The notes: generated by a model not told the origin, from the letters alone. Shown: positions 1 to 9,940, counted from the first letter of the stretch. The stretch: DNA of 41,421 nucleotides from an uncultured Pseudomonadales bacterium (GCA_937775265.1 CALKBV010000003.1:1-41421); one strand, 5' to 3'. Made by a program: numbers and translations.

Positions 1-1000
1 CATGCGAGCAACTTCCTCAGAGTCCATCCCTGAGGTCATCGCCGAATTCAGCAAAGTCTGATAATTTTCATGGGCGGCCACCACATCAAATTCAGGTCGA
101 GCTGTATAAGAAACCGTGGCGCCAGCTGCCTCCAGTTGGGCACCAACTCCTAAGGCCCGCGCTGATACGTCTTCGGCCACCGGCGCTGTGTCATCCGTTG
201 CCCAAACAACAACTTTATAATCAGACAATTGTTGTTTGACGGCTGGCTTCAGCGATAGCTGCCAACCCTTTGCTTGACGTGTGCCAGGACCCGCCATAAT
301 AGAGAGTGCGAGCTTTAAGTCCGCAGCGCTTCGAGCCAGAGGCCCGCACACGGCAAGATCCCCTTCTGGTAGCCCTGCCAACAATTCATGACCTTGCATC
401 GGCACCACGCCATAGGTTGGTTTATGGCCATAAACCCCGCAAAAATGTGCTGGGTTTCGAATCGAGCCGCCAATATCAGATCCCGCCTCGAGGGCCGATA
501 AGCCCGCCGCTAAGGCCGCCGCGCTACCACCTGAAGAGCCGCCAGGGGTTCTCGTAATATCCCAGGGGTTACCGGTTACTCCATAGATCGGGTTGTAACT
601 CTGAAAATCAGCCAGATCGACCGGCACGTTGGTCTTGCCAAGAAAATGTGCGCCTGCTTGCTTGAACCGCTCAACAATCAGGCCATCTTTCGTTGCGACG
701 TTGTGACGAAAGCGCTCTATACCCCAGGTGGTTGGTGTTCCAGCCAGCACATAGGATTCCTTTATCGTCATCGGCACCCCGTGTAGCGGGCCCAACCACT
801 TGCCGTCTGCAGCCGCCTGATCCGCGGCAAGCGCCGCTCTCCGAGCATCCTCGAAAGTCCTTACCACCGACGGCGTTAATGTCGTTATCCAAGCGCTCGA
901 TTCTTTCAATAAAATAGTCGGTTAAAGCAATCGAGCTGGTCGCCCCATCCCTGATTTTCGCGGCTAACTCTATGGCCGAAAGAAATGCCCAGCTTGTCAT
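1..1000 (-). pseudogene. Amidase (amidase signature family), 3' part beyond window, one frameshift
   Basis: Amidase-signature hydrolase cleaving a C-N amide bond of an unknown substrate. The ATG at 1000-998 follows a good ribosome site (GGGAGGG) and gives MTSWAFLSAIELAAKIRDGA. The frame breaks near 865-872; one extra base there restores VRTFEDARRAAL and the rest reads open to the window edge. The family's Ser-cisSer-Lys triad is visible: Lys in MTIKESY, then GGSSGGSAAALAAG and GSDIGGSIRNPAHFCGVYGH. About 330 codons are present and the C-terminus is missing. The start overlaps the stop of the upstream cytochrome gene (ATGA), so the two are probably translationally coupled. The single +1 change could be a sequencing error; the catalytic residues are intact. 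Family assignment is secure, substrate unknown. Confidence 0.8.
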
Positions 1001-1461
1001 TTGCCCTCCCTTATCGCATCGGGTATCAAAGTCAGTTGATGTTTTGTTGAGTTTTTTCGATGAGGTTCGATCGAAGGGTAACCACATTCGTCAGACTTTT
1101 TGCTCGCAACACCCCTACTTCCTTGCCGGTATAGGCGCGTAAATCCCTTTGGCGTCGACTCTCCTGCAATCGCAAGAAGAATCCAGTTCAAAAGGTTAGC
1201 TAATTTTTCATCCCCAATGGGGGCGTTGGCTGAACCCGGAACACGAACAAGATACTCACGACCTTCCGGAACCTTAAGGAAGTTTCCAACATAGTCTTTC
1301 ATCTTAGGGACTTCAGCCTTGAGACTCCCCACCCCGTCACTAAGATGGCATCCTTGGCAGTACAACATGTAGTGAACTCGGGCGTCGTTCGCATGCGGCT
1401 TTACTGTAGAGTGATTCAGCCGACGCCAGAGGTGCAGCAAAACAGTTTGCTTCTCGGTCAT
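997..1461 (-). CDS. Small c-type cytochrome, N-terminus uncertain
   Basis: Class I-type c cytochrome. A CQGCH heme-binding motif follows HYMLY, and a later VPGSANAPIGDEKLANLLNWIL segment fits the distal part of such domains. It would carry electrons in the periplasm. The open frame extends upstream to 1581, but no clean signal peptide is visible in this frame. An alternative frame over about 1385-1440 reads FAAPLASAESLYSKAA, which looks like a signal-peptidase site and becomes continuous with the heme domain if one base is removed. The 5' part therefore probably contains indels, and the start given (ATG at 1461-1459) is provisional. Its stop codon overlaps the amidase ATG by two bases. The physiological partner is unknown. 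Confidence 0.6.
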   Translation of the reverse strand: MTEKQTVLLHLWRRLNHSTVKPHANDARVHYMLYCQGCHLSDGVGSLKAEVPKMKDYVGNFLKVPEGREYLVRVPGSANAPIGDEKLANLLNWILLAIAGESTPKGFTRLYRQGSRGVASKKSDECGYPSIEPHRKNSTKHQLTLIPDAIREGK

Positions 1462-1707
1462 GCGTGCAAGGTTCAAAAGCAATATAACGATACTACCTAA
1501 AATCGGGTTATAGGGGAAAGGGTACTGACAAACAAACCTGTTAGCATTGATGGTATCGACCGATGGTGTGAACACATACAACCGCCACCAATATCCCTCC
1601 AGATATCCTTTTCTACGCTGTCTGACTCCACTAAAGATAATTACTGGAAGCGTCGAGTATGGTATAGATAAGTGTACTGGTCATAACAAAAATATCGGAG
1701 ATAGCAC

Positions 1708-2494
1708 GTGTCTAAACTCGAAGGAAAAGTAGCGCTTATAACTGGTGCTGGAAGTGGTATTGGTAGAGCAAGTGCAATTCATATGGCGCAGGCCGGTGCT
1801 GCTGTGATGTGCAGTGATATTGACTCTCAAGCAGCTGAAGGCACTGTTGCCTTAATTAGCGAAGCCGGTGGTCGTGCAGACCGGCATGGGGCTGGACGTG
1901 ACAAGTGCTCAGGAAATGGCAAGAGGCTATCAAGAGAACTATTTCGAATCTGGGCGATATTAATGTGCTCTTTAACAATGCTGGAGTCGGTAATGGATTC
2001 AGCTGGGACCAAACTATTGCCGTGAATTTGACAGGTGTATTCCATGGCCTATCAATTGGCGCGCCGCTTCTTGCCGAACGAGGCGGCGGGCGTGATAATT
2101 AACACTGCGTCCATTGCGGGGGATGATAGGGCTAATGACACCGCCTGTGGATGAGGATGCCGAGACAGAAGCTGATGCGGATGCCGAAGCGGGAATAGGT
2201 GCCTACGTTGCGGCGAAGCATGGCGTCGTAGGGTTAACCAAACAGTTTGCGATTAACTACGGAAATCAAGGTGTGCGGGTCAATGCAATTGCCCCTGGGT
2301 TTATTGTGACCCCCATGACGGCTGAGTTTCGGGCCGAACAGGCAGGAGAAGATTTTCTCGTTGATCTCCATCCAATGGGCAGGTTAGGTCAACCCGAAGA
2401 AATCGCGTCAGTCGCGACCTTCCTGGCGAGCAGCGACGCCAGTTTTATTAACGGCATCACACTGCCGGTAGATGGTGGGTACACGGCAAGATAG
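1708..2494 (+). pseudogene. Short-chain dehydrogenase/reductase with four +1 frameshifts
   Basis: Classical SDR oxidoreductase (NAD(P)-dependent alcohol/ketone interconversion). It starts with GTG at 1708 after GGAGATAGCAC. Segments in successive frames give all family landmarks: TGAGSGIG cofactor loop, LFNNAG, INTASIAG, the catalytic YVAAK (Y-x3-K) and RVNAIAPGF. The reading frame moves forward four times, near 1878, 1906, 2042 and 2110. Each break is repaired by deleting one base, for example one A in GAAATGG and one G in the run of G at 2108-2112. The last frame runs intact to TAG at 2492-2494. A variable acidic stretch (EDAETEADADAE) precedes the active site. Repaired length is about 260 residues, normal for the family. 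It is either a pseudogene or heavily affected by insertion errors; substrate unknown. Confidence 0.8.
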
Positions 2495-2594
2495 ATCTGT
2501 TTACTCTATAGTTTATTGATACCATTAATCAGTGCTGTTGTAGCCGTCTTACTGTGTGATTTGCTGCGATAGTTACTGTGAGAGAGCCTGTTGT

Positions 2595-4017
2595 TTGAAT
2601 CGAACTAGCGAACCACTTTCATTGGCAGGGACTCCTGCAGCATCCCCTCTCGGTTACTACAGCTGGACTTTCGGTCAGGCTGCTCGCGACCCGCTATATA
2701 TCATGGTCATCATTTACATATTCTTTCCGTACTTCAGCAATGTGGTTGTGGGAGATCCCATTCGCGGACAAACCCTCATTGGATACTTGAACGCGGGTGC
2801 CGGTGCCTTCATGGCGCTGACGATTCCTTTCCTGGGTGCGATCGCAGACAAAATTGGTAAACGTAAACCCTGGATATTTGGCAGCCATATCTTGATGGTA
2901 CTCATCGCTATTTCGTTGTGGTGGATACTCCCGGCAGGTTCGAGCACAGGTGTTGGAATGGAACTGGGCTTTGGATTATTGCTGATCCTATTGATCGCCT
3001 TTGGTTATGCAGAAGTTTTTCACAACGCAATGTTGCCAGCTGTTACACCGATCGATAAGGCCGGAATTGTATCGGGTTTAGCATTCTCCCTCGGTAACAT
3101 GTGTGCCATAGGATTACTCGTCTTCGTGCTGATCGCCTTCGCGCTCCCCGGCACATTGGATTGGAGTTTTTTTACCCGAGGCTCCTCTATTTGGTATCGA
3201 CAAGCAATTGCATGAACACGATCGTATTGTTGGCCCGCTAGGAGGCTTATGGTTACTGTTGGCGAGCATACCGCTGTTTCTGTTTACCCCCGATGGCATT
3301 GCTTCGGACAATCCTCTACTCGCCAGTGTCCGACAGGGACTTAAGGACGTTGTTAACACCGTCAAACAGCTAAAACACTATTCCAATATTGCGACCTATC
3401 TGCTGGCACGGATGTTTTTTAATGACGGCATGGCGGGTGTGCTTGTATTCAATGGAGTTTACGCGTCCGGCACATTTGGCTGGGATACCATTGGGTTATT
3501 GTTACTGGGTATATTCACCAGTACCTCTGCAATGGTAGGCGCTTATTTGGGGGGGCTTGTAGACGACAAGCTGGGATCGATTAAGACATTAAAGATTGCC
3601 ATTGGTATGACGACGTTGATTTTGATTGGTCTAGTCTCGATGCAACCAGATAGCATTTTCTTTGTTATACCGGTAAGCACTGAGCCGGTTTGGTCCTCAC
3701 CTTATTTTAATACGATCGCCGAAATTATTTACTTGTTGATGTTTCAGGTTTTCGCGTTATTTTTTGTGACGGGTTTATCAGCTTCTCGAACGCTCATGGC
3801 AAAAATATCGCCACCGGAAATGGCGACCCAGTTCTTTGCGCTTTATAGTTTAAGTGGCACAGTCACCGCGTTCCTTGCGCCATTGCTAGTGGGTACAACG
3901 ACCGCATTTTTCCAATCACAGCGAGCAGGCTTTGCATCCTTGATATTACTGATGGTGATTGGTGCAGTGATGCTATTTCTTGTAAAAGAAGAACGCTCGA
4001 CGGTTGCGCCAGATTGA
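2595..4017 (+). pseudogene. MFS transporter (UMF1/Atg22-like), one frameshift
   Basis: Inner-membrane major facilitator transporter. The first half (to about 3170) has the MFS cytoplasmic-loop motif GAIADKIGKRKPW and several hydrophobic helices; the second half resumes in the next frame as LPEAPLFGIDKQLHEHDRIV and carries six or so further helices to TGA at 4015-4017. The break sits in a run of seven T at 3168-3173; removing one T joins the halves. GYYSWTFGQAARDPLYI at the start and the NAMLP segment resemble UMF1-type transporters. Start choice is uncertain: TTG at 2595 has a purine-rich upstream; the open frame goes back to 2556. It follows the SDR in the same direction, so co-transcription is plausible. 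Substrate unknown, probably the compound handled by the neighbouring SDR and alcohol dehydrogenase. Confidence 0.75.
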
Positions 4018-4095
4018 GCTCACGACTACCTATCGCCAGGCAGGGGTGACGATGAGCGTTACGTTTCGGTATTCACAGATGCCGAGTCACACATC

Positions 4096-5154
4096 CTAGT
4101 CGATGCGCGGATCAACCAAAATTTTAACCTGTGCTGGTTTGTTTGCGAGTTCAACAAAAGCCTCTTGCATGCCCCGCAAACCGACGGTTTTGGTATGTAA
4201 CGTTTCGGTCTGAATGCGCCCGTCTACGACCAGGCCCTGCGCAATTTCGAAGTCTTCATTGAGATAAGCAATGGAGCTGGTGAGATTGACCTCTTTGATC
4301 AGCCATACCGCACCGTAGATTTCAGACGCCCCGTTCGGTACGCCAACCAATGACACCTTGCCACCTCGACGGACCAAATCCACCGAGGTCTGGATAGTGG
4401 CAGCGATACCCGCACATTCAAACACCACATCCGCACCCGCCTGACCTAGCGCCGCGTTTATGACTTCAGCGCTGTTTTCGGTGCGTGGGTCGATTAATAA
4501 ATTGGCGCCCAGTGACTCGCCTAGCTGGCGGCGTAAAGGCTCCGGCTCGATTAGCGTCAAGTGTCCAGCACCAGCGGCTTTAGCCGCTTGCAGGGTCAAC
4601 AGGCCAATAGGACCGCCACCGATCACCACCACCGACTCACCCAAGCGAATGCCGGTTCGACGTACCGCGTGCACGGCGACTGTCACCGGTTCCAGTATAG
4701 CGGCCTGGGTATCACTCAGGCTGGGAGCAACGGTGTAAAGACGATCTAAGGCAAAGGATATAGACGGTGCAAACCCACCATGTGGAGCGCTGTTTGGGTG
4801 CATACCCGTGGCGCCAGCAAAAACAGTCTCGCAGTGGCTCGCATCGCCGCGTTGGCAGCTAGGGCAATTGCCGCAAGCGGTAGCAACGCCAATGGCAACT
4901 CGATCGCCTTCTCTAATGTTATGGCTGTTGTCGCTACTACTCATGGCGGCAACTGACCCCACCCATTCATGGCCGCAGATGGATGGATTATAGGGTTCAC
5001 CTGACAAAAAAGCGTGAAGATCGGTACCGCAAATGCCGCAGTAGGCAATATCAACGACCGCTTTACCTTTGCCGGGTTGTGGAGCTGGGAACTCTTCAAG
5101 GGTTACCGCATTTTTGCCGGTAACCAGTGCTACTTGGATCGAGTCAGTAGTCAT
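4096..5154 (-). CDS. Zinc-dependent medium-chain alcohol dehydrogenase
   Basis: Medium-chain dehydrogenase/reductase of 352 residues, NAD(P)-dependent oxidation of an alcohol or polyol. Catalytic zinc ligands are seen in CGICGTDLH (around residue 42) and GHEW (H62, E63). The structural zinc loop has four cysteines at 94, 97, 100 and 108 (CGNCPSCQRGDASHC). The Rossmann motif VVVIGGGPIG lies near 175-184. This pattern is that of the threonine/sorbitol dehydrogenase branch; I cannot choose the substrate. It is convergent with the SDR/MFS pair, with only about 80 bp between. The frame is intact, unlike its left-hand neighbours. Confidence 0.85.
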   Translation of the reverse strand: MTTDSIQVALVTGKNAVTLEEFPAPQPGKGKAVVDIAYCGICGTDLHAFLSGEPYNPSICGHEWVGSVAAMSSSDNSHNIREGDRVAIGVATACGNCPSCQRGDASHCETVFAGATGMHPNSAPHGGFAPSISFALDRLYTVAPSLSDTQAAILEPVTVAVHAVRRTGIRLGESVVVIGGGPIGLLTLQAAKAAGAGHLTLIEPEPLRRQLGESLGANLLIDPRTENSAEVINAALGQAGADVVFECAGIAATIQTSVDLVRRGGKVSLVGVPNGASEIYGAVWLIKEVNLTSSIAYLNEDFEIAQGLVVDGRIQTETLHTKTVGLRGMQEAFVELANKPAQVKILVDPRID

Positions 5155-5888
5155 GTGGAAGCCTGTTGCATTTGAACTGAAGAATACTAGGACTGATGGT
5201 TATAGCAATCAACTATTTCCGGGCATGGGTTTAAGTATGTTCTCTGCCTTGCCAGGTGGCGAGCCACCATTATGGCCATGCGGCCGTTGCCCGACTGGAC
5301 CGCATCAACACAATGGTCAATTACCACGAAGCAAGGAGATGCAGGTCTACTCGAAATCCTCTAATTCAGAGACCAAGAATACTGGGTCGCTACACTTCTG
5401 GTGATTAACATCCAATAAAGCGTTCAATCTTAATGACACAGGCCGACTCGTTATAGCCAAAGCAGGTAAGCCAATGATGTATTCTTGCCGAGATCAATTA
5501 TTGCCTTAAAGAGGACGAATGAATATTTCAGATCACATCAAAGGGGAAAACTATGTTTTCAAATTTACGCTAGTAGCAATAATCTTCTATTGCTTCCTAT
5601 AGTCGCTAGTCGTCTTCTGACATCAGTTACCTTCAAACTCTGGGCAGCTACAACGAGGGGTGTTCTGCATAATACATATTTTAGGCTGTAGTTACCTTCC
5701 AAACTCTGGGCAGCTACAACCTCTGTGTCGCAGAAGTCGACTTAGGGTGAGTCGTATCCAAAGAAGAGACAATCCTACAAGGGTGTGCTCGCTAGCCAAG
5801 CACCCGATAACCGCGAGATTTGAATCCGAGTAATGGACGTAGACTCAATTTTCTGTTCTACATGTTGCCCTGCTCGGTAATTTCCTTC
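5155..5888. other. 734 bp without a convincing gene; holds the CRISPR-like repeat pair
   Basis: No protein here could be assigned. A tiny frame at 5519-5602 (+) begins MNISDHIKGENYV after a good GAGG ribosome site and ends in a hydrophobic stretch before TAG, giving only 27 residues; it may be the stub of a truncated membrane protein. Around 5305-5410 one frame reads WSITTKQGDAGLLEIL then a stop, then RDQEYWVATLLV, which looks like decayed coding sequence that I do not recognise. The right end carries the direct repeats described separately. The stretch looks like a decayed accessory region. Confidence 0.45.
5626..5720. CRISPR. CRISPR-like direct repeat pair (two copies, one spacer)
   Basis: A 29 bp sequence at 5626-5654 recurs as 30 bp at 5691-5720. 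The copies differ by one base (CTTCAAAC versus CTTCCAAAC) and both end in GGGCAGCTACAAC. End-to-end distance is 66 bp. If the second unit is extended leftwards to GCTGTAGTTACC (start 5685), it is 36 nt and the intervening sequence 30 nt, the usual geometry of type II arrays. The ends of the 36-nt unit (GCTGTAGTT and AGCTACAAC) can pair at eight of nine positions, also typical of type II repeats. The first copy lacks the GCTGTA end, as terminal repeats often degenerate. No third copy, leader or cas gene is visible, so this is at best a remnant; a simple tandem duplication is the alternative. Confidence 0.35.
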
Positions 5889-7763
5889 TTATTGTTCCGG
5901 GGTGAACCAAATCGGAGATGTATAAGCACGCTCCTGAGTCACCATGGGTACGTAAGCAGGCAGCTCCAGATCAAAGTAAGCCGCATCATAAGCGGTCCAG
6001 CGGGGTGTCGGTATCTCCAGGACGCGCACGTAGTAAAATGAAGGCACATCGATTTCAAAAGTCGGATCAGTCCAGCGGGTGACGAACTGTACTTCGCCAA
6101 TATCGTTACTGTAGGTAGGCTTTGACAGGTCGACCGTAGTTCCGACTGGGCGCGCTTTGCCAGTGACCGGTGAAACTACTCTGTCATCTGAAAGTGCGAT
6201 ATCGAAGACCTTCTCATGGGTTTCGCCTTGCTTGTCTACCCAGCCTTTTATGATCTGCACTCTATCTAAATTGGCGCCATCCGGGTCCTTCCAGGTATTG
6301 ATCATGAATACGGGAACTTGCTGATTGTTGGACGGCGCTGGCAGATCAGCGCCCATTGGCACACCTCTCCTGTAGCCTCGTTCTACCCAGTCCGGTGCAT
6401 TCAGGTCTGCATCAGTAAAGTCCCATCCACCAAATACTCGCACACGCATTCTGGGCCCTGTTGTTGCGTAAGTTTCCTTACGCCGCATTGCGTCAAATAG
6501 TGAAGCCCGAGTATTTTCTTGTGCCCAAACCGCAGCTAGCCCGGAAGCGGCCATCTCCCATTCAAATTGTGGAATGTCCGGGATATTGACGAATCGTTCC
6601 ATTACTCGGGTTGGACTGGTTTCATGCCAACTAAATTTCCCCCAAAAATTGTTTTCGTCGGGAGAAGGGATCCCTGTGTGGGAATCAGTGCTACCGATCA
6701 AGCCAAACTTAAATGGGTTGCCACCGATATCAGCCGACATCGCGAGGCCGTTCTTCAGTGCAGCACGGGCATACTCCCGTTCAAACATCCACGCTTCTTG
6801 TTGTTTCTTATTACTGAAGCTCGCGAATTTGTCCCAGGATTCATAATCGGCAAACTCGTCATCAGGTGATACCACAGGGTGTGTTTCACTATCTCCTTTA
6901 AATTGCGTGACTTCGAGCAGAGGCTCCCACTTCACGCGTTGCTTTACATACTCGACGGTCATTGTTTTGCCGTCTGAATCTACTGGCGCAAACATGAGAC
7001 CAGCACTCACGTTACTGTTATGAGGGATTGCGAATACTTCCCCGCCAGTTGTCTTTTCATAGTTGGCGAGGAATTTCCAAAGAGCATGAGGTCTGTTGTT
7101 GTTGAAAGAGCTAAAGGGCGTAATTTGACTGGTCTTGTCAGCGTCATCTTTGAAGAGCACGATTCGATGCATATTTCCGCCGCCACGGCTCGAACTCCAC
7201 TCATAACCGATGAAAGCGGTAAACACGCCGGGTTGGTTGTACGCTTCTGCCTTATCGATGACCGTCTGCCAAACAGACCTCTGAAAACTGTCGCTTTTTA
7301 TTAAATCTTCACCGCTGGCCAGTGCACGGCCGAACTCAATCAAGATGCTGGCAGCCGCTTCAGGCCCGTCCTGTAACATTTGGTACCAGCGTTGACCTAT
7401 ATCAGTTGCTAATAGCTGTGAATTTTTTGCATCTAGTGCAGGGAAGAGTCCCATGTACTCTGCGTGGTCTGCCGCTACTAGAAAATCCAAAGGTCGGTTC
7501 AGGCGAACGCTCCGACCATTGTGAGCAGTAACTTCTTTTCCCATCGCTAGCTTATAGGCTTCATCATGGCCAAATAGACGGTTCCCACCGGCCGCTGCGT
7601 CAGGAGATAAATTCGTATGGAGGTGTGTATCACCAAAAAACACATCGCGAGGGAAATTTTTGCCAACCATTGGGGAGTAAGGGTCCACCGGTTCCGCGAT
7701 TGACAACATGGAAGCCAGAGAAATTATTGTGATTAGAATCGGGGGATTTTTTTTAATGGCGAT
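5889..7763 (-). CDS. DUF3604 family secreted protein
   Basis: DUF3604 protein of about 625 residues, a PHP-like metal-binding family found in marine bacteria and of unestablished function. Metal-ligand-type motifs occur in order: GDTHLHTN near the N-terminus, AADHAEYMG, AIPHNSN and GSTDSHTG. A signal peptide (AIKKNPPILITIISLASMLS, then IAEP) predicts export. The open frame continues to an ATG at 7832, but those extra residues (MPLQMKRCLGMLGHGK) do not look like protein. A strong ribosome site GAGGAGG (7777-7771) sits 7 nt before an ATC codon at 7763-7761, exactly where the signal peptide should begin. The start is therefore probably that codon (a rare ATC start, or an ATG changed by one base). 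It reads away from the IS3 remnant. Confidence 0.85.
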   Translation of the reverse strand: MAIKKNPPILITIISLASMLSIAEPVDPYSPMVGKNFPRDVFFGDTHLHTNLSPDAAAGGNRLFGHDEAYKLAMGKEVTAHNGRSVRLNRPLDFLVAADHAEYMGLFPALDAKNSQLLATDIGQRWYQMLQDGPEAAASILIEFGRALASGEDLIKSDSFQRSVWQTVIDKAEAYNQPGVFTAFIGYEWSSSRGGGNMHRIVLFKDDADKTSQITPFSSFNNNRPHALWKFLANYEKTTGGEVFAIPHNSNVSAGLMFAPVDSDGKTMTVEYVKQRVKWEPLLEVTQFKGDSETHPVVSPDDEFADYESWDKFASFSNKKQQEAWMFEREYARAALKNGLAMSADIGGNPFKFGLIGSTDSHTGIPSPDENNFWGKFSWHETSPTRVMERFVNIPDIPQFEWEMAASGLAAVWAQENTRASLFDAMRRKETYATTGPRMRVRVFGGWDFTDADLNAPDWVERGYRRGVPMGADLPAPSNNQQVPVFMINTWKDPDGANLDRVQIIKGWVDKQGETHEKVFDIALSDDRVVSPVTGKARPVGTTVDLSKPTYSNDIGEVQFVTRWTDPTFEIDVPSFYYVRVLEIPTPRWTAYDAAYFDLELPAYVPMVTQERAYTSPIWFTPEQ

Positions 7764-7882
7764 ATTAGTACCTCCTCGAATACATTTCCCGTGTCCTAGC
7801 ATACCAAGACAGCGTTTCATCTGTAGTGGCATAGTGAATTTGGCCGCTTAATAAGAGGTGATAATATCATCTCATCGATTAA

Positions 7883-8331
<449 letters not shown>

Positions 8332-8422
8332 TTCGATACTCAGACTTTCGATCGAAAAGCCCTGTTATAATTGCTATCCTCAAGCAGGCATATTCTGAAA
8401 GGAAAGCTAATATCGCCGCATC

Positions 8423-9193
8423 ATGTTGACGCAAGACCAACAAAATACATTCCGCAAAGAAGGGCTCATCCGCTAGCAGGGTCTATTGCCTGTCGAGTAC
8501 GTCAGTTCGAGCGCAGACCGCCTTTTCGCAATCTGTAAAAAGAGCAAGTCTTTTAACGATGGCCGGTGGGTGTTGGACGATCTAAAAGCCGCAAGACAAC
8601 TTAGAAAGCAGCTTGCCAAGTCCAAAGCATTCGGTAGCTTGATGACGCCAATTCTCGACGGGGCGATTTGCGATCTGGTCAGTGGTAGACAGCTTCAGCA
8701 GAGAACTACTCGTCCGAACCTTCTATTCACGCTCCCTCAGAATTATGGGCATGAGAACAAGCTTGATTGGCACATAGATGTTAAACGCTTGCCAGGGATG
8801 AAACTTGCTGGAGTTCAATTGTTCGCGTTCCTTGAATCCGTTAGACCAGGTGGCGGTGGTCCGGTCGCAGTAACGGGCTCCCATCGTATCGAGACACGGG
8901 AGAACGTTCCGCGGGAGATCATTCGGAGCCAATTGCGCTACCACTCTTTCTTTGCCGACGTTCTCGACCATGCGCCAGAAGAGCGGGCAGACCTAGTCGG
9001 GAAAAGATCAAAGCTCGATGGAGTAGAACTCGCTATTGTCGAACTCACCGGCGAACCAGGAGATGTTTACCTGATGGATTTGTGGGTACTACACACGCCA
9101 TGGCCAAACTACAGTGATTCCTCCCGTGTGATGCTGACGCAACGATTCCTGCTCAAGGAAGCGTATGAACGCGTGGGCCCTAGAATAGGCTAG
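8423..9193 (+). pseudogene. Phytanoyl-CoA dioxygenase-like (PhyH) protein with an amber codon
   Basis: Fe(II)/2-oxoglutarate oxygenase of the PhyH family. The iron ligands are visible as WHID (H-x-D) and VLHTPWPN (distal His), followed by the oxoglutarate-binding Arg in RVMLTQRF. ATG at 8423 starts MLTQDQQNTFRKEGLIR, a typical family N-terminus, then a TAG at 8474-8476, and the same frame continues QGLLPVEYVSSSAD to 9193. A downstream TTG at 8486 could start a shortened protein of 235 residues, but it would lose the first conserved helix. Probably a nonsense mutation (one base from TTG Leu). The gene follows the IS3 remnant directly. Substrate unknown. Confidence 0.7.
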
Positions 9194-9327
9194 TCCTTAA
9201 GTGTCACTTTGGGTCGATAATCTACGCTGCTATTTTTGCACCAGTAGCCAAGTTTTTTTAACTCAGCTTCTAATGTATCTGGGTGGTAAATACTGTTACT
9301 AAGAAGACCAGTTCCGCCCTCCCTCAT
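9190..9327 (-). pseudogene. Small coding fragment of 45 codons, C-terminus of an unidentified protein
   Basis: A minus-strand frame from ATG 9327 to TAG 9190 contains IYHPDTLEAELKKLGYW and ends DYRPKVTLKD. The codon content looks like protein, and the frame extends upstream of the ATG (HPSLYEMREGGTG) until a TAA. I do not recognise it with certainty; it resembles the C-terminal end of a SAM-dependent methyltransferase. It overlaps the end of the dioxygenase gene by 4 bp. A related but more decayed sequence lies at 10037-10058. Confidence 0.35.
9265..9286. repeat. Direct repeat copy 1 (22 bp)
   Basis: Matches 10037-10058 at 20 of 22 positions (AGCTTCTAATG versus AGCTTCTGATG, then TATCTGG). 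On the minus strand both copies encode HPDT, two or three residues later EA. The two copies flank the small secreted-protein gene. Confidence 0.45.
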
Positions 9328-9455
9328 TTCATATAACGAGGGATGTGCTTAAGTTGTTCCAAGCAGCCGCTCCAGTGTTAAAGTCCGCTTTCCAGCCGAC
9401 CCTTCAGCCTAAGTGCGTATGCTGGGACCAAAATCAAATTGAAAAGGAACAACCT

Positions 9456-9890
9456 ATGAAAAAGTTACTCGTAACAGCTTTTGCCTTGTGGTTATCAGGA
9501 TCAGTATTTGCTGACGGTCACGGCAATAAAATCGCCTTTGAAAAGCGTCATGGCAGTGCGGAAATGGAGGTTACCTCTGTTCACTTGACTGAAACCGGGG
9601 GGACAATTATGGCAGAGGGGCAAATGGGCACCTACGGTCGGACTTATACCACTTACACTCTAACCGCAATCGCAGGTGGAACAAATGGCCGGGCGAAAAT
9701 ATCAGGCCGAGGTGCAATGGAAGACGGTTCGTTTGCGTCTGGTACTGGCGAAGGTATTTATTCACGTGACGGCACGGTTTTCACAATCCATTTCTTAATT
9801 AACATGCAAGATGGAACGCAGAATCTTGATGAGGTCATCTTCAATGCTTTTACACGTGAATTAACTCACGACGTGTACATTGTCCGATAG
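9456..9890 (+). CDS. Small secreted protein, unknown function
   Basis: A 144-residue protein starting at ATG 9456 (MKKLLVTAFALWLSGSVFAD), a clean signal peptide with cleavage expected after VFA. The frame extends further upstream to 9345 but that part is not protein-like. The mature part is rich in Gly and Thr with alternating beta-strand character (GGTIMAEGQMGTYGRTYTTY, then GRAKISGRGAMEDGSFASGTGEG), suggesting a small beta-barrel or lipocalin-like fold. No catalytic motif seen. A terminator follows immediately, so it is probably a single-gene unit. Confidence 0.7.
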   Translation: MKKLLVTAFALWLSGSVFADGHGNKIAFEKRHGSAEMEVTSVHLTETGGTIMAEGQMGTYGRTYTTYTLTAIAGGTNGRAKISGRGAMEDGSFASGTGEGIYSRDGTVFTIHFLINMQDGTQNLDEVIFNAFTRELTHDVYIVR

Positions 9891-9904
9891 GTCTGTCTGG
9901 AGCT

Positions 9905-9940
9905 AATTTGGCCTTCTATTTACATGAAGGCCAATTTGCT
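9905..9940 (+). terminator. Rho-independent terminator after the small secreted protein
   Basis: Stem TTGGCCTTC (9908-9916) pairs with GAAGGCCAA (9926-9934) around a 9-nt loop and is followed by a short T-rich tail. It lies 15 bp after the stop codon. Confidence 0.65.

Noticed and set aside
5751..5786. Possible third copy of the CRISPR-like repeat at the expected 66 bp step
   Set aside because: Only a few bases (GTCGTA, CTACAA) agree and the second is out of register.
8474..8476. In-frame TAG of the PhyH gene as a possible pyrrolysine codon
   Set aside because: The family has no pyrrolysine members and nothing of the pyl system is seen; one substitution explains it.
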